From the NCBI RefSeq assembly GCF_001625215.2, contig NC_030386.2:22042545-22106544 (forward strand): DNA of 64,000 nucleotides, read 5' to 3'. This document shows, one piece after another, positions 11,285 through 22,546 of the stretch (its first letter is position 1; each line of letters opens with the position of its first letter). This stretch comes from Daucus carota subsp. sativus (taxonomy: Eukaryota > Streptophyta > Magnoliopsida > Apiales > Apiaceae). The notes below the pieces were generated by a model. The model searched no databases, was not told the origin of the DNA, and was given only the letters and a program-made list of their open reading frames with translations. The translations under genes were made by a program, and so were the position numbers.

Positions 11285-11902
11285 ATGAAATCAAATACCT
11301 GCATTTTAATCGTTCTTCTCTACGGCTCATACCTCGCAGCAGCCATCCTCCCACCCACCGTGTATGATAAATCGCAGCAGAAAGTGATCGCTGGCATAAG
11401 ATACTACATACTTCCAATTTCACGCGGCCACGGTGGCATCACAATAGCTTCCACTCGGAACAAAACTTGCCCACTCGATGTGGCTCAAGAGCTCAGTGTC
11501 TATAATCGAGGCCTCGGAGTCACTTTTAATCGAGTGGATGCGAGTGCGCATACTGTACGTGTTTCTACTGATTTAACTATAAAATTCTCCAGCCCGGCCA
11601 AGGCTTGCGCTCAATCATCATACTGGAAGGTGGATGGTTATGACAATTTGAGAGCGCGATATTTTGTTACAATTGGAGGAGTTGGAGGCAAGCATAGTGG
11701 TAAATCCCTCCCCGGGACGTTCAGAATTGAAAAGGAGGGGAATGGATATAAGATTGTGTATTGTAGACCGGTCAATTGTGTCGCTACACCTTGCGAACCG
11801 GTTTGCAAGAATGTTGGAGTGTATGAGCAACATGGGGGGATTCTCTTGGCATTGGCTGATGAACCGCTTGTGGTTAAGTTTCGCAAGGTGTATGAGGGCT
11901 GA
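11285..11902 (+). CDS. Kunitz-type (miraculin-like) protease inhibitor, copy 2
   Basis: An intronless gene of 205 codons, the tandem paralogue of the gene at 3538. It has the same signal peptide (residues 1-20, one extra Cys at 5 from a T-C change), the Kunitz signature near residues 26-44, and the same six mature cysteines. It differs mainly in the reactive-loop region (residues 82-93: NRVDASAHTVRV here, HRVDPTAHSIRL in copy 1), in a one-residue deletion next to the second cysteine, and in the C-terminus (three extra residues YEG). The P1-equivalent residue is Thr rather than a basic residue, so trypsin may not be the target. Product expected in the secretory pathway. Promoter, leader and poly(A) region are shared with copy 1, so similar expression is likely. 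Confidence 0.93.
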   Translation: MKSNTCILIVLLYGSYLAAAILPPTVYDKSQQKVIAGIRYYILPISRGHGGITIASTRNKTCPLDVAQELSVYNRGLGVTFNRVDASAHTVRVSTDLTIKFSSPAKACAQSSYWKVDGYDNLRARYFVTIGGVGGKHSGKSLPGTFRIEKEGNGYKIVYCRPVNCVATPCEPVCKNVGVYEQHGGILLALADEPLVVKFRKVYEG

Positions 11903-12017
11903 AGCTCATGTGTTATGGATTGTCAGATGGCTGAGGTATCCACTACTTCCTTCTATCACTTGTTGTCTTGCTGATAAATAATGGGTATAGCTTTGTAATT
12001 TACCCTTGCTGTATATC

Positions 12018-12023
12018 AATAAA
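12018..12023 (+). terminator. Polyadenylation signal of Kunitz gene 2
   Basis: AATAAA in the same context as behind Kunitz gene 1, 116 bp past the stop codon. Confidence 0.55.
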
Positions 12024-12106
12024 AGCGTTAAAATAAAAGCTTTATAAACGGATTTAGCCACTCGAATTCTACTTCAGTCTATCCTATATTCATACTATGA
12101 GGTATC

Positions 12107-12506
12107 TATATATAGAGTTGAAATTCGAGTCGGGCGGCTCACCCAGCTCGAATTCGTTTAACTGGGCTCTGCTAGGCTCACGAGTCGAATTCGGGCAAAG
12201 GTTCCGGCTCGTTTAATTAAAAAAGCAGGTTCGACTCGACTAGTAGCATTAAACGAGCTGAGTTTGGATAAAGGTTTCAACTCGATTAAGTGTAAAATTA
12301 TACGAATCGGCTTGCTCGACTCATCAAAACCGACTCGTTTAGCTAACAAGCCGGTTCGACTCGACTTTGTGAAATTAAGCAAGTCGAGTTCGGACAAACT
12401 TTTAGACTCGATTAGCTAAACAAGCCGGCTCGGCTTGAAAATTTGGCTCGAATTAGGTTGGGCTCGAAACTCGACTTTCTCGACTCGAATCGAATTACAA
12501 CCCTAA
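12107..12506. mobile_element. Non-autonomous hAT-like element (TAGGGTTGTAATTCGA type)
   Basis: The left end (about 12113, TAGAGTTGAAATTCGAGTCG) and the inverted right end (TAGGGTTGTAATTCGATTCG) form imperfect terminal inverted repeats. The interior is built of CTCGATTAGCT and GGCTCGACTC-like motifs. Copy A reads GAGGTATCATCG without interruption; here GAGGTATC and TAAGTATC flank the insert, compatible with a worn 8-bp target duplication. Confidence 0.65.
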
Positions 12507-12532
12507 GTATCATCGAATCCTTAGATGGTACC

Positions 12533-13434
12533 TCTAAATTCAACTTCAGCTTTTGAATCCTAGGATTGAAAAAATAGTACTCCATCAGCCAAGAAATCAA
12601 GTCCACCAGAATTAGAACTTCACAATTCTAGTGCAAGACGGAGATAATAGAGATTGAAGGAAAGATGGTATGAATTCGCTAATTCCATCTCTCTTCCACT
12701 TTACGTGTTACTACTAGTTACTACTTGCTGATTCAGTTATATATTTCAGCACAAGAAGAGCAAAAAAAAAAAAAAAAAAATCAATTTCCTATTTTCAGTT
12801 TGATTTCTCTCTTCCTGCAGTATTGTTTACAATGTTTTCATTCTATTCCCTCCGCTCAAAATTTTCCCTGATGGTTTCACTGAAGCACGGAAAAAGGACA
12901 GTGTGTAATGAGAAGGTAGATGGGTCGCGAGAACTTGAAGCATTTGTTAGAAATGAATCACTTCACCCTTAAGCATGACACTCACTTGACTTTTAAGTTT
13001 TATTACATCAACCAAACTTTAAGATACAGTTACCATCATTGACCGGCCATTGTAAAATGCTTGGTTCGTGGATTGTTATGATCACTGTTGAAACATAGTA
13101 GATCAATATATCAAACATTATTTCATACCATTATAAATCATAAATCATTATTCCAAATATAACAAAACGAAACGATGAGAGTTGCTAGAAATATAATATG
13201 TCAACAAGAATAATGGGAAGCGGTAAGTACAATAATCTCATTCAAAAGAAATATCCTTAATACATCATAAGCTTGCCCTCAAAAACCTCCCAAAAGAATT
13301 CAACTGAATGTAATAATCCCACTACCGATGGTCAGAAAAAATTCCGACTTAGCATGGGATAGAGTAATAATAACAAATGATATGTCCACGCAGCAAGTAA
13401 ATGGCGTAAGTAGAGGTTACAGAAATGAAAAAAT
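12533..13434. other. Intergenic, no gene seen
   Basis: The stretch contains an 18-base poly(A) run near 12763 and otherwise unremarkable sequence. The part nearest 13434 is expected to be 3' UTR of the arabinogalactan gene. Confidence 0.5.
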
Positions 13435-14939
13435 CTAGTGCAGGAGAGTTAGAAGAGCAAATCCAAGGCCTAAGCTTCCGATCGTCTTGTGCATGGACAT
13501 CAGATTCTGGGCACCGCTCTGCAATGCAAGGGAATTTTACAAGTATTAGTACGAGAACAAGATGACATGTGTAGTATTTGTCACTGGAAGAAACGATTAT
13601 CAGACATTTGATTGACATTGCAAATTAAACTCGTCAAACAATCAATGCTATGTTCGTAAACTAGTTGATTTAACTAGTAATGTCTAGAACTCCTAAGCCG
13701 AGGTATGAATCAACAGAAGGTTGCTCCAGAACAAGGGATCGAAACTGAACCGGGGTAATGTAAATTATGTAATGTTAGCAATAGTCGGTTTTGCACTTTT
13801 GCTTCATTAGTTTCATTTCTTACCAAGACCAGAAAAAGAAACCACAAAAAGATAAATGACATTTACTTGTCCTTGCTTGAAGATACAGATCTCACTTACC
13901 CATCAAGTTTGGTACAAAATACCAAAAATTAATCTGCCTTCCTTGTCTTTGCTTTCTCAAATTACAACAGAGATGTTTTGTTCAAATTAGAATCCCTATT
14001 AAAAGAAACAACACCTTGTCTCTTACTTAATTTTCTTTTATAGATAAATTCACCTTATAGGTAAGATAAACCGAATCATTTAAATTTCTGTAATTGATCA
14101 CAGAGCACATCTACTTCCAACATGTTAAAAAATTGTTCGGTAGCAAATTTAATTTTTTTTTTACAGTTTTAATTACCGTATACCCATATAAACCCTTCTA
14201 AGAGTTGTCGCTTCATGGTCAATTAGAGGACCACAAATGAAGTACAGTTGTACACGAATCACGAGAAGACAGCGCTTGTTGGACAATAAATATGCAACCT
14301 AACTATCATGCGCCGTGTAAATAGAATTCACTTAAACAGTAAACTACTTGAAACTGAACTAAACAGTGCACAGTACTTTGACATAACACCAGATCTGAGC
14401 TATGTCAACACAGATCTGTACGCACATTGTGTAAATCTGAAAATACACACACACATATTGATATATAGATATGAAAGTACCTGATCTGGTGAAGAAGGAG
14501 TGGCCGCGGGAGATCCATCACCAGCACTGGGCGCCGGAGATCCCATCGGAGGAGCCGGAGGACTGTCTAGCATAGGCGCCGGAGAGGGAGAAGCAGGCAC
14601 GGTGGTAGGCGCCGCAGCGGGAACATCGGCGGGAGGAGCAGCGACAGGTGCAGCAGCAGGAGGGGGAGTAGCAGCCGGTGGAGGAACAGCTGGAGGTGGT
14701 GAGCTCACCGGTGGAGGAGTGGCCGGAGGTGGTGAACTGACTGGAGGAGTGGCCTGAGGAGCAGCTACAGTGGGAGGAGTGGCAGTTGGTGGAGATGCGG
14801 TGGGAGTAGGGGTGGCTGGGGTGGCGGTGGGAGTAGGGGTGGCTGGAGTGGCGGTGGGAGAAGCGGAGGGAGATTGGGCTCCGACGCCGGCGACGATAAT
14901 GCAGGTGAATGTGAGGAGGAGGAGAGTGTTGCGATTCAT
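13435..14939 (-). CDS. Arabinogalactan protein with GPI-anchor signal (two exons)
   Basis: Exon 1 is 14939-14481 (153 codons) and ends CACCAGATCAG before GTACTT; exon 2 is 13518-13435 (27 codons plus TAG) after TTGCATTGCAG; the join is in phase 0. The 180-residue product has a signal peptide (about 1-21, ending GVGA), then a Pro/Ala/Ser/Thr-rich domain with a near-perfect repeat of PTPTATPAT at the start and SPPPA/TPPPV blocks, the substrate of prolyl hydroxylation and arabinogalactan glycosylation. Exon 2 supplies a typical GPI signal: small residues SGAQN, then a hydrophobic tail GSLGLGFALLTLLH. Without exon 2 the reading frame runs into the intron and loses the anchor. Expected at the outer plasma membrane or cell wall. 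The Gly-rich frame on the opposite strand is only its shadow. Confidence 0.88.
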
Positions 14940-15050
14940 TTTGAGAGAGAGACAGAGAGAGATGGGGGGAGAGAGATTTAGAAGATAGGAGTGTTTTGGT
15001 TTTTGTGTTGAGTGCGGCGTGGAGATGATAAGTGGAGAATGGGGTGAGAT

Positions 15051-15060
15051 TTATATATAG
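15051..15060 (-). promoter_or_regulatory. TATA box of the arabinogalactan gene
   Basis: CTATATATAA on the minus strand lies about 115 bp before the ATG, followed by a GA/CT-rich leader next to the start codon. Confidence 0.5.
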
Positions 15061-16446
15061 GAGTATGAAGAAATAGAGTTGTTGGGGAAAATAATTTTAT
15101 GTGAAAAACTGAGAATCGATTTATACCGTTTGATTAGTTGTCCGTGAATTGGCTTGTCTAGTGGGGTACTATCACCGTCTCATCTTCCCTGCCACGTTGT
15201 GTGTTTGTGTCTTGTTTTTACGGCTTGCCTATTTCCAGGGACCATCAATATTGTCGTTCTAAAGAATCAAAATTTTATATATCTGATTTTGAGTTCAGTT
15301 CGATCTAAACATATTTAAATTGTCGGAGAATTATTGTTTTCAAACATTTGTTTTCATTAATTACAAATACTATGTATTCAATATAGTTCTCAAATATTAG
15401 AGCGTTGCCGAATTTATAAATGTGAAATACGGTAGGTATTGGGAAATGCAAATTATTAAAAAGCCCAAAAATACTATTCCGTACCACAATACATGTTGAA
15501 AAAATTACACGTAAGAAAATATTAATTAGATAAAAAATTCTCACTTGCACCTCTAATAAATTCATGAATGTAGACTCTTATTCAATCCTTATTTATTGTT
15601 ATACAACTTTCAGGGGATGTAATTTTGAAATAATGTCAATATATTTGCATTGGAAATTAAAAGTGGACAAGTATTACGGGACAAAATTTTTTACAAAACA
15701 GACATGTATTATGGAGACGGAAGGAGTAGTATGTTTAGTTTACAACTTCTAGCTTAAAAAATCCAAAAATTACACTACTACTTGCCAAACAATGAGGAAA
15801 AAAGTATAAATAATTTAAAGTGTTAAAAGAAGTTCGGAAGTGATTATTATAAATGCGGCCAAACACTCCCATTTGAATCTAGAAATATTTGTTATATCAA
15901 TGAAGTTTAAAAAGTTAGATTGTTTCCAAACATGTATAGATCATTTCTATTTTTAAATTTCAAATAATGGAATCTTCTATTTTAAGGGTGTCATTATATC
16001 CCAAGGATGTTACATGAATTCTAATACAAAGAACATTTGCAAGAAATTTTATTCATGAGAATTTTTTGGAAGATGAAAAGATTCATTTTAAATGCGATGT
16101 TAGATATTCATGTTCATCCAAAATCGAATTTGAAGAATCAGTGATTCTGTCACGGGTTGGTAATCAATATTTCGAGAGTTGGCTCTAAATATCACATCTG
16201 GTCAAATCTTAAGTTTTTTTTCAAATCTGAAAATAAATCAAAATACATTGGCTTAATTACAACAATTTGAGTAATTCACAAGCTCATTACAGACAATCCA
16301 AAAAATCATTATTTATTGGTGCAGTTAACAGTAGTACTTGCACTTATAAACTATACTACATACTTGACACTCCTTTACATGAGACTAAGGTGTTACAAAT
16401 AGAACTAGGTTGCAGATTTTTGGACAAATTTTGAAGCTGGGATTTC
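15061..16446. other. Intergenic, AT-rich, no gene seen
   Basis: Short reading frames only, without domains. The arabinogalactan promoter should lie at its left edge. Confidence 0.5.
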
Positions 16447-16458
16447 TAAGACAACCAT

Positions 16459-17152
16459 TGAGATTTCCAAGGGCAACTCCAACCATAGATCCAAATTTGG
16501 ATCACCAAATGATCCAAATTTAGAGCGGGATTCAAATCCTATTCCAACCATGTGATCCAAATATAGATCCAAATTCACTCGTCCTTATAATATACATATA
16601 CTTTGATTTTAAATATTTTAAAAAATGATTAAATAATTTCATCATTAATTATAATAATACAATTAACGACTAGACAAAATAAAATATTACAAAATAATTC
16701 AAAAAAGTTAAAGTGGTACATAAAAATAAATTAAAAGCATTAAAATAATACATGAAAATACTAATTCTCGAAATTAGTATATTTTTCCCACAAATGCTCA
16801 ATTACTGCATTTCGAAATTCAATATGGGTAATATTTATCTTTGAATTTTCTGTAGCGATTGATAAATTGTTGAAATTTTATATCTTTTGAAAATTTAATT
16901 TATAATTAATCGTAGTTTTAATTATATTCTAATATTAATTAATCTATCTTTAATTACATTAAAAAATCATCAAATAATAAAAGTAATACTATTTTAATAT
17001 TAAAAAGATTTGGATCAGTGAATAGTAGTGATCCAAATTTCGACTGGTACTATTCACTGATCCAAATTTGGATCACTTTTTAGTCCACGGTTGGAGTGGT
17101 TTAGGGCAGAACTGTCTAAATTTGGATTTTTGGATCACGGTTGGAGATGCCC
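16459..17152. mobile_element. MITE with GGGCAACTCCAACC termini
   Basis: The left arm GGGCAACTCCAACC (16471) and right arm GGTTGGAGATGCCC (to 17152) are inverted repeats; ATCCAAATTTGGATC motifs recur inside both arms and the centre is AT-rich. The exact 12-mer CTAAGACAACCA occurs on both flanks (16447-16458 and 17152-17163), which could be a target duplication if the element starts at about 16459. A second inner right-arm copy (CCACGGTTGGAGTGG near 17081) suggests an internal duplication. Superfamily not assigned. Confidence 0.6.
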
Positions 17153-17165
17153 TAAGACAACCAAA

Positions 17166-17961
17166 CAAGGCAATGGGTTGGAGTTGGTAGCTTATCTTAT
17201 TTTCAAGTAATGAATGTCGAAGTTATTTCAGTTGTTTATTAATTTGTTATTTTCTCATCGTTTGTGTGAGTATGATGCTTGATTTAGTAATAAAAATTAT
17301 TACGGGATTGTATTCTCAGTCGATAGCTCAAACTGGTTATGACAGAAGCGAAAATGGCGAAGCATATGTAAATATCATTTTCAACAAATCACGGAATTTC
17401 ATCTCCAAGAAGAATGAATTAATCAGTGATTGTTTGTGTATTTTGTTTGTTCGACGCGACTGTTTATGCTGATGTCGTATGATTTTTTATTATTGAATTA
17501 ACTCATTTATTAAAATAAAAAAAATTGGACTATGTTAGTATAATGCTCTAACCTGACATATAGTATTTCTATGTTAAAGAAATTTGTGCCCGGAAGCATG
17601 CTTGCAATCTTGTCCATCAAATCTCCATATAAAATTAAAGAATTTTTTAATTTGAGAGAGGGGCTTGCCATTAATATACTTTTTTATTTTTATACTATAA
17701 AGTTTTAAGTCCAGGACTATAACGTCTGTTTGTTTCGATAAAAAAAAAAAGTTATGTTTGTTTCGGGGAAGAAGCTTCTGCATATGGCTTCTGATTTTCT
17801 TCACCTGTTGTTTGTATAAATAAGTGGAAGTATTTTTGAAAAGTTGTGAATGCTAGTCTCTTTCTTAGAGTTTCTAATTTTCTACAAATCTTACTTCTAA
17901 TTCATTTTTTTTATTTTAGGTAAGAGCATCTCGAGCAGTGTCTTAGTGTCTTCCTTATAAA
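17166..17961. other. Intergenic, no gene seen
   Basis: AT-rich; around 17735-17935 lies a diverged relative of the TGTTTGTTTCG/AGAAGCTTCT segment also present upstream of both Kunitz genes. No domain in the short frames. Confidence 0.4.
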
Positions 17962-19770
17962 TCAATATACTTATATAAAGGAGAAGCGAGGGGCGTGTAG
18001 GTGGCGTCTCTCACATCGCTCCGTTCTATTTTTCTAATTTTTTGGAATTTTTGGATGAAAAAATATCAGAAATTAGAACTACCTTTTTTAGTTTCGGGTA
18101 TATTAGAAGCAAGTTTCAGAATCTGATTTTGTTTCATATTATTTATGGAATATAGTAGTTTGAAAATTTTAATCTGATTTTGTTTCAGATTATCTAATTA
18201 TGGGAAAGAGTAGCACACAAGTTTCTCTGCACCTATAAATACCCCTATAGATTGTAGGATTTTGAATCATCTAAACACAACCTCCTCTCTCTCTCAATAT
18301 TGGGGGAAAGCTAGAGGAGCCCCGGTTCGGCTCGGTTCCAAGATAAAACCGAAACCGCAACCATATATCCTCGGTTTTTAAAATCCAAAACCGTAACCGT
18401 CGGTTCGGATTCGGTTTTAAAAACTCTGATTCGGTTTTAATCAGTTCGGTTTCGATTATAAAACCGACAAAGTTATAAATTAAAAATAATATACGAAGAA
18501 GACTAATTAATATGCGTAATATATACGTAATAATCAACTTATTTATTAAAAAAGATTTCAAAACACGTCTGAGTCTTGATCGGTTAGTGGACATGAAGAA
18601 GAAAACTGTACATGATCACTTCACTTTGTGTAAAACTGAAACTCTTACTGAGATCAGAAACACCAGGAGCCAAAGTAAATTTAAAAGATGATGGGGGATA
18701 TTGGATGAATATATCATCACATGGTATCTTCATAATTCGTACGAAGCGAAGACTTGAGTTGATTTATAAATTCAAACAAATTGCAACTCATCATAGAATT
18801 ATGTCCCAGCCCTCTCATTTACCTGTGGTTCTTAATATTTATTTTAAAATTCATATAAATTGTATATATAAATATATTTATTTAATTATTTAAATAATTA
18901 TTCGGTTCGGTTTTTTTCGATTCGGTTTTAACCAATAATCGGAACCGAACCCATGATATCGGTTCAGTTTTTAATTTTTCGGTTTCGGTTTTTTCCAAAT
19001 CAGTTTTAATCGTTTTTTACCGGTTTCGGTTCTTTTTCAGTTTTTTGCTCAGCCTACTCAATACCACAACTCTATCTCTCTCTCATAATAGTTCTCTTGC
19101 TCGAATTCTAACTCGATGGTGCCGTTCTTCAGCAACGATAAGTGAAGGTGTTAGTAGTTCTTTTGCTCGATTTCTAACTCGGTGGTGGCGTTCTTCTGCA
19201 ACGATAAGTGAAGGCTGTTTATACAGTATTAAAGAAAATAAAGGTTGTTGAAAGTGAAAGTAGTTATAGACCTCTGTGTTGAAGTCGACAAATCTAGACA
19301 CAGGAAAGAATATAGTCTTGACATGACATGATATTAATAGATGATATCAATAAATTAACGGTTAGTAATATATGTTTGTTGGTCATTATTTTATAATATA
19401 TAGTTTGTTTTTCGGACATGTTTGTTGTTGAACTTTGTATTCAGGAAAAACACAAATAAAATTAAAATTTGTCGTACTTTAAATTAAAAATAAAATTAAA
19501 ATTCGTCATACTTTAAATTGTTAATTACGTGTATAAATTTATTTTCATTTTTTCACCATGAATTATAGTCTAATTTGACAATTTTATATATTAGTATTGA
19601 TATTACATCTAGATTTTTATAATATAAAATTTATTTTATCCTACAAATATTAATTTTGAAACATTAATATATTTTTTATAAACATCCACAAAATTATTTT
19701 ATTCTACAAATATTAATATTAAATCATTAATATAATTTTTATAGGCCGCCGCAACGCGCGGCTTCTCAAC
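17962..19770 (+). mobile_element. Helitron A (non-autonomous), interrupted by a hAT element
   Basis: It begins A|TCAATATACTTATATAAAGG at 17962 and ends with the hairpin CCGCCGCAACGCGCGG and CTTCTCAAC at 19770. It belongs to the same family as Helitron 1 (minus strand, 5301) and Helitron B directly downstream. Its 3' CTAG is lost at the junction with Helitron B. Inside is a conserved stretch with CCTATAAATACCCCTATAG followed by a CT-rich leader-like segment. The hAT insertion is at 18300-19055. No Rep/helicase. Confidence 0.75.
18300..19055. mobile_element. Non-autonomous hAT element (GGTTCGG type) inside Helitron A
   Basis: A 756-bp insert full of GGTTCGGTTTCGG-like motifs in opposite orientation at its two ends. 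It is flanked by TCTCAATA (18292-18299) and ACTCAATA (19056-19063), an 8-bp duplication with one change. Helitron B reads TCTCTCAATACCAC uninterrupted (near 20352), giving the empty site. It is the same type as the element at 53674-54514. Confidence 0.75.
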
Positions 19771-21022
19771 TTACTTATATAAAGGAGAAGCTGAGGGGCG
19801 TGTAGGTGGCGCCTCTCATAACGTTCCGTTCTATTTTTCTAATTTTCTAGAATTTTTGGAAGAAAAATATCAATAATTAGAATTACCTATTTTAGTTTCG
19901 GGTATATTTGAAGCAAGTTTCAGAATCTGATTTTGTTTCAAATTATTTATGGAATATAGTAGCTTGAACGTTTTAATCTGATTTTGTTTCAAATTATTTA
20001 ATTATGGGAAAGACAAATTATTTATGGAATATAGTAGTTTGAAAATTTTAATCTGATTTTGTTTCAGATTATTTAATTATGTGAAAGAGTAACCCACAAG
20101 TCTCTCTGCACCTATAAATACCCCTATAGATTATTGGGTTTGGATCATCTAAACACAACCTCCTCTCTCTCATTACCACAAACCTAACTCTCACCATAGC
20201 AAGCAAAGGTAGTTATAATCTGATTCTTGAAAGTTTTAATATGATTTTGTTTCGATTATTTAATTATGGAAAAGAGTAGCACACAAGTCTCTCTGCACCT
20301 AAATAATTCTGTAGATCGTAGGGTTTTGGATCATCTAAACACAACCTCCTCTCTCTCAATACCACAAACATACCTCTCACCTTTGCAAGCAAAGGTAGTT
20401 ATAGACCGTTATATTGGAATCGACAAATCCAAATACGGGAAAAAAATATAGTCTTGACATGATATTGATGGTTGATACATGTTTGTTGTTGTTAATTTTT
20501 ATATGATTTACCTTGTGCACAAGAAAAAATTATACATGCATTATCTGTTTGCTCCGTTCAAGCAACTTTTAAGTAAAGGTTGTTTATACAGTATTAAAAA
20601 ATAAAGGTTGTTACAAGTAAGGGTAGTTATAAACCGATATCTCACATATTTGAGTTAGATGTTTTTGTGCACAATCAATCCAAAAAAAATTGGAGGAAGG
20701 TGACAATGTAAGAACATGATTACTTTTAAAAAAAAAACAAATAAATTAAGATTCGTCATGCTTTAAATTGTCAATTACATGTATAAATTTATTTAAATTT
20801 TTTCGCTATAAATTATAGTCCAATTTTGCAATTTTATATATTAGTATTGGTATTACATTAAGATTTTTATAATATAAATTTATTTTATCCTGCAAAGATT
20901 AATTTTAAAACATTAATATACCTTTTATAGACAGCCACAAAATTATTTTATTCTACAAATATTAATATTGAATCATTAATATAATTTTTGTAGACCGCCG
21001 CAACGCGCGGTTTCTCAACTAG
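19771..21022 (+). mobile_element. Helitron B (non-autonomous), tandem to Helitron A
   Basis: It starts at TTACTTATATAAAGGAGAAG (its first bases, TCAATA, missing at the junction) and ends with the hairpin CCGCCGCAACGCGCGG, then TTTCTCAACTAG and a flanking T at 21023. It contains two internal direct duplications: the TTTATGGAATATAGTAG segment (19947, 20013) and the segment holding CACAAGTCTCTCTGCACCT (20095 and 20281). No transposition protein. Confidence 0.75.
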
Positions 21023-22546
21023 TATTATAAAATATTGAATCCTAGTGATTTAGGACAAGATTTTGTATTTCGACTCCAACAATGATCCTTATAATTCATT
21101 CCTTATTATTATTATAATAATAATAATAAATTTGGAAAGAGATTGATAAAAGATGGAAGGAAGAGAGAGAAATTAAGTTACAATAAGAGAGAGAAATGAT
21201 TTTTTTATTAAAGAAATCAAATAAGGCATGACTAGTGGTGCCTAATTAATAAGGCATGGAAGGAGGATCCTAGTGATTTAAGGCACTTCTAAAACATTTG
21301 CTGGAGTACTAATTTATGTCACATTCCTTATAATTGGACTTAGGACATGATATAGGGAATCTGCTGGAGTTGCTTTTTTAAGTGTGCCAAACGACCTCAT
21401 TTACAATTTTTTTTCCGAATGTTTTTTCCTTTAATTTTATTTATTTCACAAACCACTTGTCCGCCGAAGAAGCAAATACAGAGTCATGTCGAGGATTCAA
21501 GGTTGTCATTCATGGTCTCTTCATCTTCTGTTCTGTCACCTTTTTCATTTTCATTTTCTTTGCGTTTAGATCACAATTTTGCGAACATGTGAAATAAAAA
21601 AACACTAATTTGCATTTTGCAATGATTGCATGTGACAATGGGCCCGGCAGAAATAAAACAGCTGGTTGATTAGCGCATTGTTTGGCGGAGCGTAACAGAT
21701 CAGTAAACGAATAGAAGAATATCACTTCTAGATCACTAGCTGTTTATTTCCTTTACTTGCGAGTAACGTCCAAAACTCGTGGCCCACTTATTGTGCTGTT
21801 GCTGGAAGACAGGCGAGGGCTTGTTTGAGAGGAAGACGGGCTTTTAAAATTAAAACTGATTAAAGTTAATTACATATTTTCAAAAAAAAAAGTTTATCAT
21901 TTACATAATAGATTTGGATTTGATCCCTTCAATTTTTGTTAGCTAAAAGCATTTCCTTATTTTAATTATCAAATCCCTAGATCTAGTATTTTCATGAGCG
22001 AGATTAATATAAATTTATTGGATCACAAAATAATATTCATTCAAAATACAATAATAAATTTAGATTACTATTTGGTATGTTGGAAGAGAATATGAAATAA
22101 TCTCTATCAAATTTGAATTTTTGACTGGTGGGTGGTTTGCCCTCGTCCATGTGTGGATGCATAACATCCCAATAGCAAGTAGCCAGTATGACAACTGTAA
22201 TAAAGGAGTGTGGTTTATAAGAATTAGTATTAATCTATTGGTAATACTACTTTTCAAATTGAAAGCTTGTGATTTACACAACACGATTAACTTTTTGATC
22301 TTAAAAGATGAATCATTTTGAACTAAAGCTCAAGGGTTTACAATTTACAACACATGAAAATCGACTACAACTACTGATAGAGCTGTATTGTTTAATTTAA
22401 ATAAAGTTGACAAGATAACGAAAAGCAGCATAGAGGAGGCAGGAGCATATATATGCAGTGGCCATAATTTTGAAAGCAATATGTCAGTAATAATGCTTTC
22501 CGTCCTATTCTAGTCATCTTGATTTCTTCGTGTTCCGTTCCTGACA
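21023..22546. other. Intergenic, possible short MITE, no gene seen
   Basis: Around 21040-21390, GACTCCAACAATG and CTGCTGGAGTTGC could be arms of a MITE around a TAATAATAA run. The rest is AT-rich without recognisable coding or RNA genes. Confidence 0.4.

Larger units (their letters stand above)
5081..12532. repeat. Segmental duplication, copy B (contains Kunitz gene 2)
   Basis: This is the second copy of the block at 393-4391. It was expanded by two nested Helitrons (5301-9213), a MITE (9544-10015) and a hAT-like element (about 12107-12506), all absent from copy A. It lacks the copy A insertions at 1158-1661 and 1806-2532. The offset between the two Kunitz start codons is 7747 bp. Confidence 0.9.

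Noticed and set aside
14500-14988. Gly-rich reading frames on the plus strand, resembling glycine-rich proteins
   Set aside because: They are the exact antisense of the Pro/Ala-rich arabinogalactan exon; repeated GGN codons arise from CCN codons on the other strand.
16459-17152. Firm Mutator-like assignment based on the flanking CTAAGACAACCA repeat
   Set aside because: Twelve bases is longer than the usual 9-11 bp, and the clear inverted repeats start 12 bp further in; left as an unassigned MITE.
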